Counted from the first letter of the stretch, positions 36,041 through 45,554 are shown. The stretch: 64,000 nt of DNA from Methylobacterium sp. FF17 (GCF_025813715.1 NZ_CP107532.1:496001-560000); one strand, 5' to 3'. Numbers and translations are program-made. Notes: generated by a model not told the origin, from the letters alone.

Positions 36041-36649
36041 ATGCCGCCGTTCGACCCGAGCCTGGCTTCGACCTACCCGGCCGTGATCGGCTGCGACGAG
36101 GTCGGACGCGGGGCGCTCTGCGGACCCGTCATCGTCGCGGCGGTCTGGTTCGATCCGGCCGTGTTCCCATCCGATCTGCTCGCGCGTCTCGACGACAGCA
36201 AGCGCCTGAAGGCATCCGAGCGTGAGGCCCTGACGCCCCTGATCCGTGCGCGGGCGCAGGTCGCGGTGGCGGCCGGCTCACGCGCCCTGGTGGATCGGCT
36301 CAACGTGCGTGGTGCCACGCTCGACGCCATGCGGCGGGCCGTGTCGGCCCTCGAACGTGACGCACCGGTGCGCGTCGATGGTCGCGACGTGGTGCCGGGG
36401 ATCGACCTCCCCTGCCAGGCCGTGATCGGTGGCGACCGGCTGGTGCCGCAGATCGCGGCCGCTTCGATCGTTGCGAAGACCCTGCGCGATGCCCTGATGC
36501 GACGGCTGGCCGGACGCTACCCCGATTACGGCTGGGCCAGCAATGTCGGCTACGGGACGCGGACCCACCTCGCCGGCCTCGCCGCGCGTGGGCGCTCGCC
36601 GCATCATCGCCTGAGCTTCACCCGGGCCTACGGACTTAGAACAGGCTGA
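36041..36649 (+). CDS. rnhB: Ribonuclease HII
   Basis: 202 residues. The active-site motif GCDEVGRG (Asp19, Glu20) and the downstream VIGGDRLVPQIAAASIVAKTLRD match RNase HII. The enzyme removes ribonucleotides from DNA and degrades RNA of RNA/DNA hybrids. The C-terminus YGTRTHLAGLAARGRSPHHRLSF is complete. Its 3' end overlaps the convergent radical SAM gene by 14 bases. Confidence 0.96.
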   Translation: MPPFDPSLASTYPAVIGCDEVGRGALCGPVIVAAVWFDPAVFPSDLLARLDDSKRLKASEREALTPLIRARAQVAVAAGSRALVDRLNVRGATLDAMRRAVSALERDAPVRVDGRDVVPGIDLPCQAVIGGDRLVPQIAAASIVAKTLRDALMRRLAGRYPDYGWASNVGYGTRTHLAGLAARGRSPHHRLSFTRAYGLRTG

Positions 36650-37745
36650 GTTGATCGCTTGGCACGCGGAAGAGGTCAGTGCGCAGGCGACGCCGCGTCT
36701 CCGGATAGCCGAGACGGCGCCGGGCCAGGCGCATGCGCTGGTCGATCAGTTCGGCGTAGGCGCCGATTCCCGTCATGCGCGTCCCGAAGGCCGCATCGTA
36801 GGCTTTTCCATTCCGGGCCGCGCGCACCAGCGACATGACGTGCTGCTGCCGGCCCGGGTAATGCTCCGCGAACCAGTCATTGACCAGGGAGTCGAGTTCA
36901 AGAGGCAGCCGCAGGAGGACATGGCTGGCCTCGACGGCGCCGAGGTCGCGGGTCCGGGCCAGGATCGTCTCGATCTCGTGGTCGTTCAGGGACGGTATGA
37001 TAGGCGCGACGATGACCATCACGGGAATTCCCGCAGCACTGAGGCGTTCGATTGCCTCCAGGCGCTTCTCAGGGTGCGGCGCGCGGGGCTCCATCCGCCG
37101 TGCCAGCCCCGGGTCGAGGGTGGTGACAGAAATCGCCACTTTCACCAAGTCGTCCCGTGCCATGTCGCTCAGGAGGTCGATGTCGCGGGTGACGAGATTC
37201 GATTTCGTGACGATTCCGACCGGGTGCCGGAAACGCGCCAGCACCTCCAGCACCGCACGGGTGAGGCGATGGCTTCGCTCGATCGGCTGGTAGGGATCAG
37301 TGGCCGTGCCCAACGCGATGGTGGCGGGGGCGTAGCCCCGCGCTGACAATTCCCGCTCCAGCAGGGCGGCGGCATTCGCCTTCTGGAAAAGCTTCGTCTC
37401 GAAGTCCAGCCCGGGAGACAGCCCGACATAGGCGTGGTTCGGGCGAGCGAAACAATAGACGCAGCCATGCTCGCAGCCCCGGTAGGGATTGATCGAGCGA
37501 TCGAACGAGATGTCCGGCGACCTGTTGCGCGTGATCAGGGTCCGTGCCTGCTCAAGCATCACCTCGGTGCGGAGTGGAGGGCACTCGGGTGACGCCTCCC
37601 AGCCATCGTCGAACACGACTTGCCGTGTCGGTTCGAAGCGACCTGTGGGATTGGCGGTCGCTCCCCGACCGCGCCGCACCGGGGACGGTGTCGTCGCATC
37701 CCCCAAGCGTTGCGTTCCGGGTTGCGCCGGTCGTGGCGTTCGCAT
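36636..37745 (-). CDS. PA0069-type radical SAM protein
   Basis: 369 residues. The iron-sulfur motif CEHGCVYC (Cys91, Cys95, Cys98) lies in the context NPYRGCEHGCVYCFARP, as in SplB-like radical SAM proteins of the PA0069 family. The N-terminal RRGRGATANPTGRFEP is a hallmark of that family. Further signatures are GTATDPYQPIE and IVTKSNLVTRDIDLL. The substrate is unknown; a link to DNA repair has been proposed for relatives by resemblance to spore photoproduct lyase. It is convergent with rnhB. Confidence 0.92.
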   Translation of the reverse strand: MRTPRPAQPGTQRLGDATTPSPVRRGRGATANPTGRFEPTRQVVFDDGWEASPECPPLRTEVMLEQARTLITRNRSPDISFDRSINPYRGCEHGCVYCFARPNHAYVGLSPGLDFETKLFQKANAAALLERELSARGYAPATIALGTATDPYQPIERSHRLTRAVLEVLARFRHPVGIVTKSNLVTRDIDLLSDMARDDLVKVAISVTTLDPGLARRMEPRAPHPEKRLEAIERLSAAGIPVMVIVAPIIPSLNDHEIETILARTRDLGAVEASHVLLRLPLELDSLVNDWFAEHYPGRQQHVMSLVRAARNGKAYDAAFGTRMTGIGAYAELIDQRMRLARRRLGYPETRRRLRTDLFRVPSDQLSLF

Positions 37746-37912
37746 GCTTTGCTCGGCTCCGTTCCAGGAGAACGGAACATATCAGGAACATTTCGCAAGC
37801 GAATGCATCTATTTGCGGCAAACGGCGGTACGAGCTCCGTTTCGAAGCGTCTTATCGAGGACCGTGGGAACACCCCCGCTTTCGACGTCGCGAAAATGCG
37901 GTATGCGCGCGC

Positions 37913-38434
37913 ATGATTTCGGCTCTGATCTCGGTGGCAAGGCCAACCGACCCCGACGCGATCGATCACCTCGCGGATACGCTCGGCGCGCTGGTGGCGG
38001 GCGTCGCAGCGGGTCTGATCGGCGACGCGGTCATCGTCGTGCCGGTCGCAAACCTGGCCGTCGAGACGGTGGCGGAGGCAACCGGCGCCAAAGTCGTGCT
38101 GCGAAGCCGGGGGGCGTCGCCCTGGTCGGCGGGGGCGAAGGTGGCACGTCGGGACTGGATCCTCTGCCTGGAAGCAGGCGACGTACCGGCGGAAGGCTGG
38201 ATCCGCCTCCTCGACCGGTTCATCGGCACGGCCCGGCCGGATGTCTCGCTTGCCAGGCTGCGACGTTCGCACACCGGCCTGCCGGCCCGCCTTGCAGCCC
38301 GAAGCGAGACCGTGATCGGTGTGAGTGCTCCGAGGCCTGGTGATCTTGTACGCCGGGACCGCCTGCTGAACGGCCCAAACTTTCCCCGCCGGCTCAGGGT
38401 CCGCCGCTTGTCCGCACGCCTCGACCGCGCCTGA
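37913..38434 (+). CDS. Hypothetical protein, glycosyltransferase-A-like
   Basis: 173 residues from the ATG at 37913. The start MISALISVARPTDPDAIDHLADTLGALV followed by DAVIVVPVANLAVETVAEA, and WILCLEAGDVPAEGWIRLLDRFI, resembles the Rossmann core and DxD-less region of family 2 glycosyltransferases. The protein is too short for a complete enzyme. It is divergent from the radical SAM gene. I assign no function; it may be a truncated or atypical GT-A protein. Confidence 0.65.
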   Translation: MISALISVARPTDPDAIDHLADTLGALVAGVAAGLIGDAVIVVPVANLAVETVAEATGAKVVLRSRGASPWSAGAKVARRDWILCLEAGDVPAEGWIRLLDRFIGTARPDVSLARLRRSHTGLPARLAARSETVIGVSAPRPGDLVRRDRLLNGPNFPRRLRVRRLSARLDRA

Positions 38435-38740
38435 CGGATCGGACTGAAAGCGGAGACGGTTTTCCAATTCGTGCCGGTGCCGTTCCTGACGCTACGGTCC
38501 GGCACTCAGGGGGCGCCCGCGTGAGATCCATGGCTGGCGCGCCTTGGCCGATCGTCGGCTCGATACCCCATCGCGACGACCCGTATCTGGATCGGGTAGG
38601 ATTATGGCGTGGTGGAGATCAAAACTGACGCGGATGTTTGCTTTAACTTTTGGCAGCATTCATGCTGTGATTCCGCTCTTCATTTCTTGTCGGAATTCGT
38701 TCTATATTAGACGGGTTCGATGAAATGCGGGGTGTAACCG
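38435..38740. promoter_or_regulatory. Upstream region of the hypothetical/TAXI pair, with palindrome
   Basis: 306 nt without a gene. The right half is relatively A/T-rich, in contrast to its surroundings. A perfect palindrome, CAGCATTCATGCTG, lies at 38654-38667 (6-bp arms, 2-nt spacer). TATATT at 38703-38708 could be a -10 element. A transcription start around 38715 with an operator upstream is a reasonable guess. Confidence 0.4.
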
Positions 38741-39781
38741 ATGGTGGTTCATCGGTGTTGGGCAAAGCGGCAATCAAGCTTCGTTTCGGCCTTCAGCTTG
38801 ATCGCTTGGCTCGGACCGATATTGGGATCTGTTGCGCAGGAATCGGAGGGCGCCGTGTCTGGCGAGGCACCCATGATGCGGGGTCCGACCACGACCCGCG
38901 TGCTCCCAGGGAACGAACCGGACGCCATCAGGAATTCTCGGCAAGGCCTCGTCCTTACCAGCCGGGATATCCGCGGCGAAAGCGGTCAACGTTTACCGCT
39001 CAACATTTCGATACGCCGTAAGAACGATATCACCGTCGAGAGTATCAAGCTCGTGGGCCTACCGGCCGGGTATGTTCTCGGCGATTCCCTTCGTTCTGTC
39101 AGGTCCGACGAGAGCGGTGAGAACCTCGACGTGACGGGATGGGACAGATCCAGTCTCTGGATCGAGCCACCCGACAAGCGCAGCGAACACTTTTGGCTGT
39201 CCCTCGTCGTGGTCTGGAAATGGAAATCCAGCGGATCGATCGAAGTCACCATGACTGACTTCTCGGTCGAGGTTTCACCGAACGTCGGATCTCGTGGAAT
39301 CTCGACAGGTGCTTTGCTTCATCACCCAAGCCCAGACGAAAACGGCCAGACGCCCAGCAACGCCATTGTCCCATTGCCTCCGGGTCCAGCATCGCCTGAA
39401 CCACAGACGTCCAAATCCGACATCACGTCCATGCGCGACGCTGACACGAGCATCCCTTCGAAGGAGGCGAGGGCCCCGCCCCCAGCGCCGAAGCCGTCTT
39501 CCCCAGCGCAATCCACGGATGCCCGCTCCTTCGTCGTGCGTGCGAAGGATCTGATCGCGCGGGGGGACATCAGCGGCGCCCAACTCTTCCTCGAGCGAGC
39601 ACGCGCTCGCAACGAGCCGGACGCGACCTTCCTGCTGGCCCAGACCTGGGATCCGAAGATGCTGCGTCAATGGAACGTCCGCGGTCTTCGACCCGATCCG
39701 GAGCGCGCCCGCGCCCTCTACGACGAGGCGAGTAAGGGCGAGACGACGGACGAACGGCTGCGGTCGGCCAAGAACCGGTGA
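38741..39781 (+). CDS. Hypothetical exported protein with proline-rich linker and helical C-terminus
   Basis: 346 residues. The N-terminus has a basic stretch and a hydrophobic segment (SFVSAFSLIAWLGPILGSVA), likely a signal peptide. Residues ~50-190 form a beta-rich domain. A Pro/Ser-rich linker runs from about 205 to 255. The C-terminus (SFVVRAKDLIARGDISGAQLFLERARARNE, then PDPERARALYDEA) looks like one or two TPR/SEL1-type helical hairpins. I do not recognise the family. Its stop overlaps a GTG in the frame of the TAXI protein, and the two are clearly cotranscribed. Confidence 0.7.
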   Translation: MVVHRCWAKRQSSFVSAFSLIAWLGPILGSVAQESEGAVSGEAPMMRGPTTTRVLPGNEPDAIRNSRQGLVLTSRDIRGESGQRLPLNISIRRKNDITVESIKLVGLPAGYVLGDSLRSVRSDESGENLDVTGWDRSSLWIEPPDKRSEHFWLSLVVVWKWKSSGSIEVTMTDFSVEVSPNVGSRGISTGALLHHPSPDENGQTPSNAIVPLPPGPASPEPQTSKSDITSMRDADTSIPSKEARAPPPAPKPSSPAQSTDARSFVVRAKDLIARGDISGAQLFLERARARNEPDATFLLAQTWDPKMLRQWNVRGLRPDPERARALYDEASKGETTDERLRSAKNR

Positions 39782-39813
39782 ACTGGATACGACGAACAGG
39801 AAGGACGGATGAC

Positions 39814-40923
39814 ATGTGGAGGTTTTTCGGGTGCGCATCCCTCCTCAGCCTTCTGATCGCCATGGCTGGTCTATCGGTGCGGCACGCGGAGGCAACGCCC
39901 GCGCTCCCCGTACCGGAGCCTTCGACGGAAGCTGCGCTCGGCGAACGCATGAACGCCAACACCGTCTCGGTGATCACTGGCACCCCCGGCGGAACCTATT
40001 TTCGCATCGGTGCCGATCTGGCCTTCGTCCTGAACAATGGTGACAAACTGCGGGTCCTGCCGATCCTCGGCAAAGGCGCGGGCGAGAATGCCTATGACAT
40101 CCGGTTCCTGAAGGGCGTGGACCTGGGTTTCGTTCGAACGGATACCCTGGAGCAGCTCCGCCGGGACACGCGCCTCAGGAACATCGAGCAGCACATTCAC
40201 TTCATCGCCAAGCTCTTCAACGACGAGCTCCACATCATCGCGCCATATGCGGTGAAGGGCGTCGGTGATCTCGCCGGCAAGCGTGTCAGCTTCGACGTCA
40301 AGGGCAGCGGGACGGATTACAGCGGCCGCGTGATGTTCCGCGAACTCGGCGTTGCGGTCGAAGCGATCAACGTCGATCAGCCCACGGCCCTGGAGATGCT
40401 GCGCAACGGTGATCTGGACGCCGTGGTCTCCGTCGCCGCCAAGCCCGTGGCGTTTATCACCTCATTCGACCCGGGGGACCGGTTTCATCTCGTGCCTGCA
40501 CCCTACCCCAATACGATCAGCGAAGCTTACGTGCCAGCCTCGCTCTCGCCCGCGGATTACCCGAAACTCGTCCGGGGCGATGTCCGAGAAACCCTGGCGG
40601 TCGGCACTGTGCTCGGAGTGTACAACAGCCAGAAGGGCACGGTCCGGTACGAGAAGCTCGTGCGTTTCGTGGACGCGTTCTTCGGGCAGTTCGACAAATT
40701 CTTGGCGCCTCAGCGGCATCCAAAGTGGCGGGAGGTGAACCTCGCGGCTTCAGTGAAGGGTTGGACCCGATTTCGGCCCGCTCAGGACTGGCTCGACCGC
40801 CATCGCGAGCAGGATGTCGCCTCACAATCGGAACTCGACCGCTTCCTCCTCACGCAGTCCGCACGGCCGGCCGGGAAGGAGGAGGTCTATCAAGCGTATC
40901 TGAAGTGGCGTCAGGCGCGGTAG
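39814..40923 (+). CDS. TAXI family (TRAP-associated) solute-binding protein
   Basis: 369 residues from the ATG at 39814, which has AGGAAGG eight bases upstream; an in-frame GTG at 39778 overlaps the preceding stop. A signal peptide precedes the mature part, which begins near TPALPVPEP. ITGTPGGTYFRIGADLAFVLN is the defining start of TAXI receptors, and GVGDLAGKRVSFDVKGSGTDYSGR follows. These proteins normally deliver dicarboxylates or amino acids to a TRAP permease. No permease gene is nearby, so partnership with the preceding exported protein or a distant permease is inferred. Confidence 0.88.
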   Translation: MWRFFGCASLLSLLIAMAGLSVRHAEATPALPVPEPSTEAALGERMNANTVSVITGTPGGTYFRIGADLAFVLNNGDKLRVLPILGKGAGENAYDIRFLKGVDLGFVRTDTLEQLRRDTRLRNIEQHIHFIAKLFNDELHIIAPYAVKGVGDLAGKRVSFDVKGSGTDYSGRVMFRELGVAVEAINVDQPTALEMLRNGDLDAVVSVAAKPVAFITSFDPGDRFHLVPAPYPNTISEAYVPASLSPADYPKLVRGDVRETLAVGTVLGVYNSQKGTVRYEKLVRFVDAFFGQFDKFLAPQRHPKWREVNLAASVKGWTRFRPAQDWLDRHREQDVASQSELDRFLLTQSARPAGKEEVYQAYLKWRQAR

Positions 40924-40990
40924 CCGGTCCCGGACAGAAGCCCCCGATCCGCCCTCGTGGAAAGACACCTCCGACGCGGACGCCGACACC

Positions 40991-41548
40991 TCAAACCGGA
41001 ATTGAAGCACCCCGACGCAGGTGCTCGTCGAGGCGCGGCATGATCTCGACGAAGTTGCACGGACGGTGGCGATAATCGAGTTGCGCGCCCAGGATCCCAT
41101 CCCAAGCGTCACGGCAGGCACCGGGCGAGCCCGGCAGGACGAAGACATAGGTGGCGTTCACGACTCCGGCGGTCGCGCGGGATTGCAGTGTCGAAGTGCC
41201 GATCTTGTCGTAGGAGATACGATGGAAGACCGCCGAGAAGCCGTCCATGCGCTTCTCGAACAAGGGTTCGATCGCTTCGGGTGTCACGTCGCGACCTGTG
41301 AACCCGGTACCGCCCGTGGTGATGACCACGTCCACCCCGGGGTCGCGGCTCCAAGCCTCCACCCGCTGCCGGATAGCCTCGACCTCGTCGGGCACGATGG
41401 CACGCGCCGCGAGTTTATGCCCGGCTGTGCCCAGCCGTTCGACCAGGGTATCACCGGAGCGGTCGTCCTCCGCCTTGCGGGTGTCCGACACTGTGAGGAC
41501 GGCGATGGCCAGCGGGATGAAGCTGCGGGTCTTATCGGACGCGACCAT
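40991..41548 (-). CDS. moaB: Molybdenum cofactor biosynthesis protein B
   Basis: 185 residues from the ATG at 41548 (MVASDKTRSFIPLAIAVLTVSDTR); an ATG at 41602 would add 18 residues. The molybdopterin-binding motif VITTGGTGFTGRDVTPEAIEPL is intact, and so is the MoaB C-terminus PCNFVEIMPRLDEHL. It probably adenylylates molybdopterin or supports that step. Molybdoenzymes such as formate dehydrogenase make this pathway relevant to methylotrophy. Confidence 0.92.
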   Translation of the reverse strand: MVASDKTRSFIPLAIAVLTVSDTRKAEDDRSGDTLVERLGTAGHKLAARAIVPDEVEAIRQRVEAWSRDPGVDVVITTGGTGFTGRDVTPEAIEPLFEKRMDGFSAVFHRISYDKIGTSTLQSRATAGVVNATYVFVLPGSPGACRDAWDGILGAQLDYRHRPCNFVEIMPRLDEHLRRGASIPV

Positions 41549-41626
41549 CGTGGCGGACCTTTGATCGGGAGCAGGTAGAGCCGTCGTAACTGCGACAATC
41601 ATTGGTCCCGCCGGCGGGAGCCCGCT

Positions 41627-42538
41627 TCAGTTACGGGCTGCGCGGAACGTATCGCAGGATTTTGTCTGGCCGCTGCGATAACCGGTCATGAACCAGCGCA
41701 TCCGCTGCTCTGACGAGCCGTGGGTGAACGAATCCGGCACTGCGTAGCCCTGGGACTGCTTCTGAAGCTTGTCGTCGCCGATGGCGCTCGCAGCCTGCAT
41801 GGCCTCCTCGATGTCGCCCGGCTCCAGCGCATTGTACTTGTCGTTCGAGTTCTTGGCCCAGACGCCCGCGAGGCAATCGGCCATGAGTTCGACGCGCACG
41901 GACAGCTGGTTCGCTTCCGTCTTGCTCGAGGCGCTCTGCTGACGGCCCTGCACCTTGCCGAGAATACCGAGTTCGTCCTGGACGTGATGACCGACCTCGT
42001 GGGCGATCACGTAGGCATAGGCGAAGTCACCCTTCACGCCGAACTTCTGCTCCATCTCCTTGAAGAAGGAAGTGTCGAGATAGACCTTCTTGTCGAGTGG
42101 GCAGTAGAATGGCCCCATCGCCGCCTGCGCCGAACCGCAGCCGCTGCGCGTTCCGCCCTTGTAAAGCACCATCGTCGTCGGACGGTACTGGCGACCCGTC
42201 TGGTTAGGCATGACCTCTTTCCAGACGTCCTCGGTGTTGCCGAGGATCGCGGAGGCGAAGCGCCCGCTCTCATCCGTCGGCTTGGTCCGGCGCTGGGACT
42301 GCGTCTGCGGATCGACCTGGTCCTGGCGCGGGCGCCCACCGCCCGACATCTGCTCGGCCCCGCCGATCAGGATCGCCGGGTTGATCCCCGTGACCCAACC
42401 GATGATGCACAGGACGACGATGGTGCCGATGCCGAGACCGCCCGCACCGCCACCGGGGAAGCCGAATCCACCGCCGCCACCGCCCTCGCCGCGCCGGTCC
42501 TCGACGTTGTCCGAACTCCGGAAATCTTCCCAGCGCAT
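41627..42538 (-). CDS. YpfJ family neutral zinc metallopeptidase
   Basis: 303 residues from the ATG at 42538 (MRWEDFRSSDNVEDRRG), the conserved start of the YpfJ family. A glycine-rich stretch and one membrane segment (about 36-58) come first. The zinc motif IAHEVGHHVQ gives ligands His180 and His184 with catalytic Glu181. The domain resembles KPN_00311-type metallopeptidases with GPFYCPLDKKVYLDTSFF. The physiological substrate is unknown and it is likely to act at the periplasmic face. Confidence 0.93.
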   Translation of the reverse strand: MRWEDFRSSDNVEDRRGEGGGGGGFGFPGGGAGGLGIGTIVVLCIIGWVTGINPAILIGGAEQMSGGGRPRQDQVDPQTQSQRRTKPTDESGRFASAILGNTEDVWKEVMPNQTGRQYRPTTMVLYKGGTRSGCGSAQAAMGPFYCPLDKKVYLDTSFFKEMEQKFGVKGDFAYAYVIAHEVGHHVQDELGILGKVQGRQQSASSKTEANQLSVRVELMADCLAGVWAKNSNDKYNALEPGDIEEAMQAASAIGDDKLQKQSQGYAVPDSFTHGSSEQRMRWFMTGYRSGQTKSCDTFRAARN

Positions 42539-42641
42539 AATCTCGTGACACCCTGTTCGGACCTGCGGCGTCACACACGGCCGCGTGAAGTAAGTCGTGG
42601 GCGCGGGATACGGTTCCGCTTGGGAAATGGCCCTAGCGCTC

Positions 42642-43511
42642 TCAGGCCTTCCCGTCGAGTGCCGCACGCAGGGTGCGGAAGTCACGCCAGGCCAGGCGCT
42701 TCTGCAGGGGCTGCCGGAGGAGATAGGCCGGATGCAGCGTAGCCAGTACGCGGATCTCGCGCTCGCCGACTCGGTAGAGATAGAAGCGGCCCCGTGCCTT
42801 CAGGATGCCGTCCTTCGTGCCGGTAATCGCCTGAGTGGCCGGGGAGCCGAGACAGACGATGAGGTCGGGATCCGCCAGTTCGATCTGCCGTTCGATGAAC
42901 GGCTTGCAGATCGCCACCTCCTGCGGGGTTGGATTGCGGTTCCCCGGCGGCCGCCAGGGCACGATGTTGGTGACGTAGGCGGAGGTCCGGTCGAGGCCGA
43001 CAGCCGCCATCATGCGGTCGAGGAGCTTGCCCGAGCGCCCCATGAACGGCTTGCCGATGCGGTCCTCGTCGGCCCCGGGCGCCTCGCCGATGAACATCAG
43101 CTTCGCGGCCGGATTGCCATCGGCGAAGACGAGGTTCTTGGCTGTGAATTTCAGCGGGCAGCCGTCGAAGCCGGCGAGCAGCGCCTCGAGTTCCTCCAGG
43201 GATCCGACGTCACGCGCCCGCGCCCGTGCATCGCCCGCCGCCTCGCCGGGTCGGGCCGCCGCCGACTGCCCGAAGGTCCGGTTCTGGGCCGGCAGCGTGG
43301 CACCGCGGGGCGGCAGTTCGGTGCGGAACGGTTCCTCCCGTGGGGCGGGCTCCGGTGACACCCGCATCGGCGCGTTTTGAGCCGCCTCCGGTGCATCAGC
43401 CTCATTGAAACGATCGTGTGGCGTCTCGTCCAGAAACAGGTCCAGGCCTGCCTCGACGTGGAAGTCGAGGTTGGCGATAAGATCCCGCTGCCTGTCGTCG
43501 GTCTGGCTCAT
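42642..43511 (-). CDS. Type 4 (UdgA-like) uracil-DNA glycosylase
   Basis: 289 residues from the ATG at 43511 (MSQTDDRQRDLIANL). The family motif GEAPGADEDRIGKPFMGRSG and the ITNIVPWRPPGNRNPT-type block (TNIVPWRPPGNRNPTPQE) are clear. The C-terminal LATLHPAYLLRQP contains the second active-site loop. CPLK (near 138) and ICKPFI carry iron-sulfur ligand cysteines. The N-terminal ~110 residues are a variable, probably disordered extension. It removes uracil arising from cytosine deamination. Confidence 0.93.
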   Translation of the reverse strand: MSQTDDRQRDLIANLDFHVEAGLDLFLDETPHDRFNEADAPEAAQNAPMRVSPEPAPREEPFRTELPPRGATLPAQNRTFGQSAAARPGEAAGDARARARDVGSLEELEALLAGFDGCPLKFTAKNLVFADGNPAAKLMFIGEAPGADEDRIGKPFMGRSGKLLDRMMAAVGLDRTSAYVTNIVPWRPPGNRNPTPQEVAICKPFIERQIELADPDLIVCLGSPATQAITGTKDGILKARGRFYLYRVGEREIRVLATLHPAYLLRQPLQKRLAWRDFRTLRAALDGKA

Positions 43512-43733
43512 GCTCCGGATGTGGCGTACCGCGCGCCTGTGGACAACGGGCCCTGCGGCACCACGCACCACCTTTCCCCTCGCTTTCCTCGAGCTGCGCC
43601 GACGTGCTGTGCATGAGCGCGGCGGTGCGCCGCTTGCGTTCGCAGGTTGGAATGGGTTGAGAGTGATCGCCAGACATGTGATCGCACCACAAACGCCCCG
43701 TCATTCAATCGGGGCTCCCCAGGAGGATGACGG

Positions 43734-45395
43734 ATGGCGCTGCCCGAACGCGAGGCGATGGAATTCGACGTGGTGATCGTGGGAGCAGGCCCGGCCGGCC
43801 TCGCCGCCGCGATCCGCCTCAAGCAGATTGCCGCCGATGTCAGCGTGGTGGTGGTGGAGAAGGGTTCCGAAGTCGGGGCGCACATCCTGTCCGGTGCCGT
43901 CATCGACCCGTCGGGTCTCGACACACTGCTGCCCGAATGGCGCTCGGACGAAGCCCGTCCGCTCCGGACGGCCGTGGAGCGCGACGAATTCATGTTCCTG
44001 ACGAAGAACAGCGGCGTCACCATGCCGAACCTGTTCTTCCCGAAGCTGATGTCTAACCACGGCAATTTCGTCGGGTCGCTCTCCAACGTGACGAAGTATC
44101 TCGGCGCGAAGGCGGAAGAACTCGGCGTCGAGATCTATCCGGGCTTTCCCGCCTCCGAAGTGCTCTACGATACGGCCGGCGTCGTCGTCGGCGTCGCGAC
44201 CGGCGACCTTGGTATCGGCAAATCCGGCGATCCGCGCGACGATTATACGCGCGGCATGGAGCTTCGGGCCAAGTACACCGTCTTCGGTGAAGGCGCTCGC
44301 GGCTCGTTGACGAAGACGCTGATCGACCGCTTCAAGCTTAATGCCCATAGCGACCATCAGAAGTACGGCCTCGGTGTCAAGGAACTCTGGCAATTGGCAC
44401 CCGACCGGTTCCAGGCCGGGCTCGTGCAGCACACCATGGGCTGGCCCTTGCCGAACAAGGCCGGCGGCGGCTCCTGGCTCTATCACTTCGATGACGGCCT
44501 GCTCTCGGTCGGCTTCGTGACGCACCTGAACTACGAGAACCCGACCCTGTCGCCGTTCGAGGAGTTCCAGCGCTTCAAGACTCATCCGATGATCCGCGAG
44601 ACCTTCGAGGGCGCGAAACGCATCGGTTATGGCGCCCGCGCGATCATGGAAGGCGGCTGGCAATCGGTCCCGAAGCTCGTCTTCCCGGGAGGTTGCCTCG
44701 TCGGAGATTCCGCAGGCTTCGTGAACGTGCCCCGCATCAAGGGATCGCATAACGCGGTGCTCTCGGGCATGCAGGCGGCGCAAGCCATCGCGCAGGCTCT
44801 GGAAGCGGGGCGCCAAGGTGACGAACTCAGCGCCTACGAGAACGGCTGGCGCGACAGCCCCATCGGTCAGGACCTGAAGCGCGTGCGCAACGTGAAACCG
44901 CTCTGGTCGAGGTATGGCACCCTGGTCGGCGTCGGCCTCGGCGGTCTCGACATGTGGTCGAACACCATTCTGGAAGCTTCGCCTTTCGGCACGCTCAAGC
45001 ACGGCAAGCCGGACCACGCCACCCTGAAGCCGTTGGCCGAGGTGACCCCGATCGTCTACCCGAAGCCGGACGGCAAGCTGACCTTCGACCGGCTTTCCTC
45101 GGTCTACCTCTCGAACACCAACCACGAGGAGGATCAGCCCGCACACCTCAAGGTGCTCAACCTCGACCTGCAGAAGACCTCCGAGCACGATGTCTACGGC
45201 GGCCCGTCGGCACGCTACTGCCCAGCCGGGGTCTACGAATGGGTGGCGGATGCGGGCACCAGCGACGGCGTACGCTACCAGATCAACGCGCAGAACTGCG
45301 TCCACTGCAAGACCTGCGACATCAAGGATCCCAACCAGAACATCAACTGGGAGACCCCGGAGGGACCCGGCGGGCCGAACTATCCCAACATGTAA
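43734..45395 (+). CDS. etfD: Electron transfer flavoprotein-ubiquinone oxidoreductase
   Basis: 553 residues. The FAD motif is VVIVGAGPAGLAAAIRLKQ. The C-terminal 4Fe-4S ferredoxin domain shows CPAGVYEW and CVHCKTCDIKDP. It passes electrons from reduced ETF to ubiquinone at the inner membrane, serving fatty-acid and amino-acid oxidation. GGCLVGDSAGFVNVPRIKGSHNA is a typical internal block. It is preceded by AGGAGGATGACGG as SD. No ETF subunit genes are adjacent. Confidence 0.96.
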   Translation: MALPEREAMEFDVVIVGAGPAGLAAAIRLKQIAADVSVVVVEKGSEVGAHILSGAVIDPSGLDTLLPEWRSDEARPLRTAVERDEFMFLTKNSGVTMPNLFFPKLMSNHGNFVGSLSNVTKYLGAKAEELGVEIYPGFPASEVLYDTAGVVVGVATGDLGIGKSGDPRDDYTRGMELRAKYTVFGEGARGSLTKTLIDRFKLNAHSDHQKYGLGVKELWQLAPDRFQAGLVQHTMGWPLPNKAGGGSWLYHFDDGLLSVGFVTHLNYENPTLSPFEEFQRFKTHPMIRETFEGAKRIGYGARAIMEGGWQSVPKLVFPGGCLVGDSAGFVNVPRIKGSHNAVLSGMQAAQAIAQALEAGRQGDELSAYENGWRDSPIGQDLKRVRNVKPLWSRYGTLVGVGLGGLDMWSNTILEASPFGTLKHGKPDHATLKPLAEVTPIVYPKPDGKLTFDRLSSVYLSNTNHEEDQPAHLKVLNLDLQKTSEHDVYGGPSARYCPAGVYEWVADAGTSDGVRYQINAQNCVHCKTCDIKDPNQNINWETPEGPGGPNYPNM

Positions 45396-45436
45396 AGGGC
45401 CGCTCGTTCACGGGTCGATGAGCTGAGTCGAATGCG

Positions 45437-45470
45437 GGATGGCGGGCGCGGATGCCGCCATCCTTATGCC
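45437..45470 (+). terminator. Probable terminator after etfD
   Basis: GGATGGCGG (45437-45445) pairs with CCGCCATCC (45455-45463) over a nine-base loop. It is followed by TTATGCCTT, a weak T-tract, 42 nt past the stop. Confidence 0.6.
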
Positions 45471-45554
45471 TTGCTAGGAGGGCGGTAAGAGTCCAGTGTC
45501 CCGCCCCAAACGAGCCCGGCTGCGTCACTGGCCGGTGCGCAGGAGCCGTGATCG

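Noticed and set aside
36636..36649. Overlap of rnhB and the radical SAM gene as a possible annotation error
   Set aside because: Both C-termini are conserved in type and a 14-base convergent overlap is ordinary.
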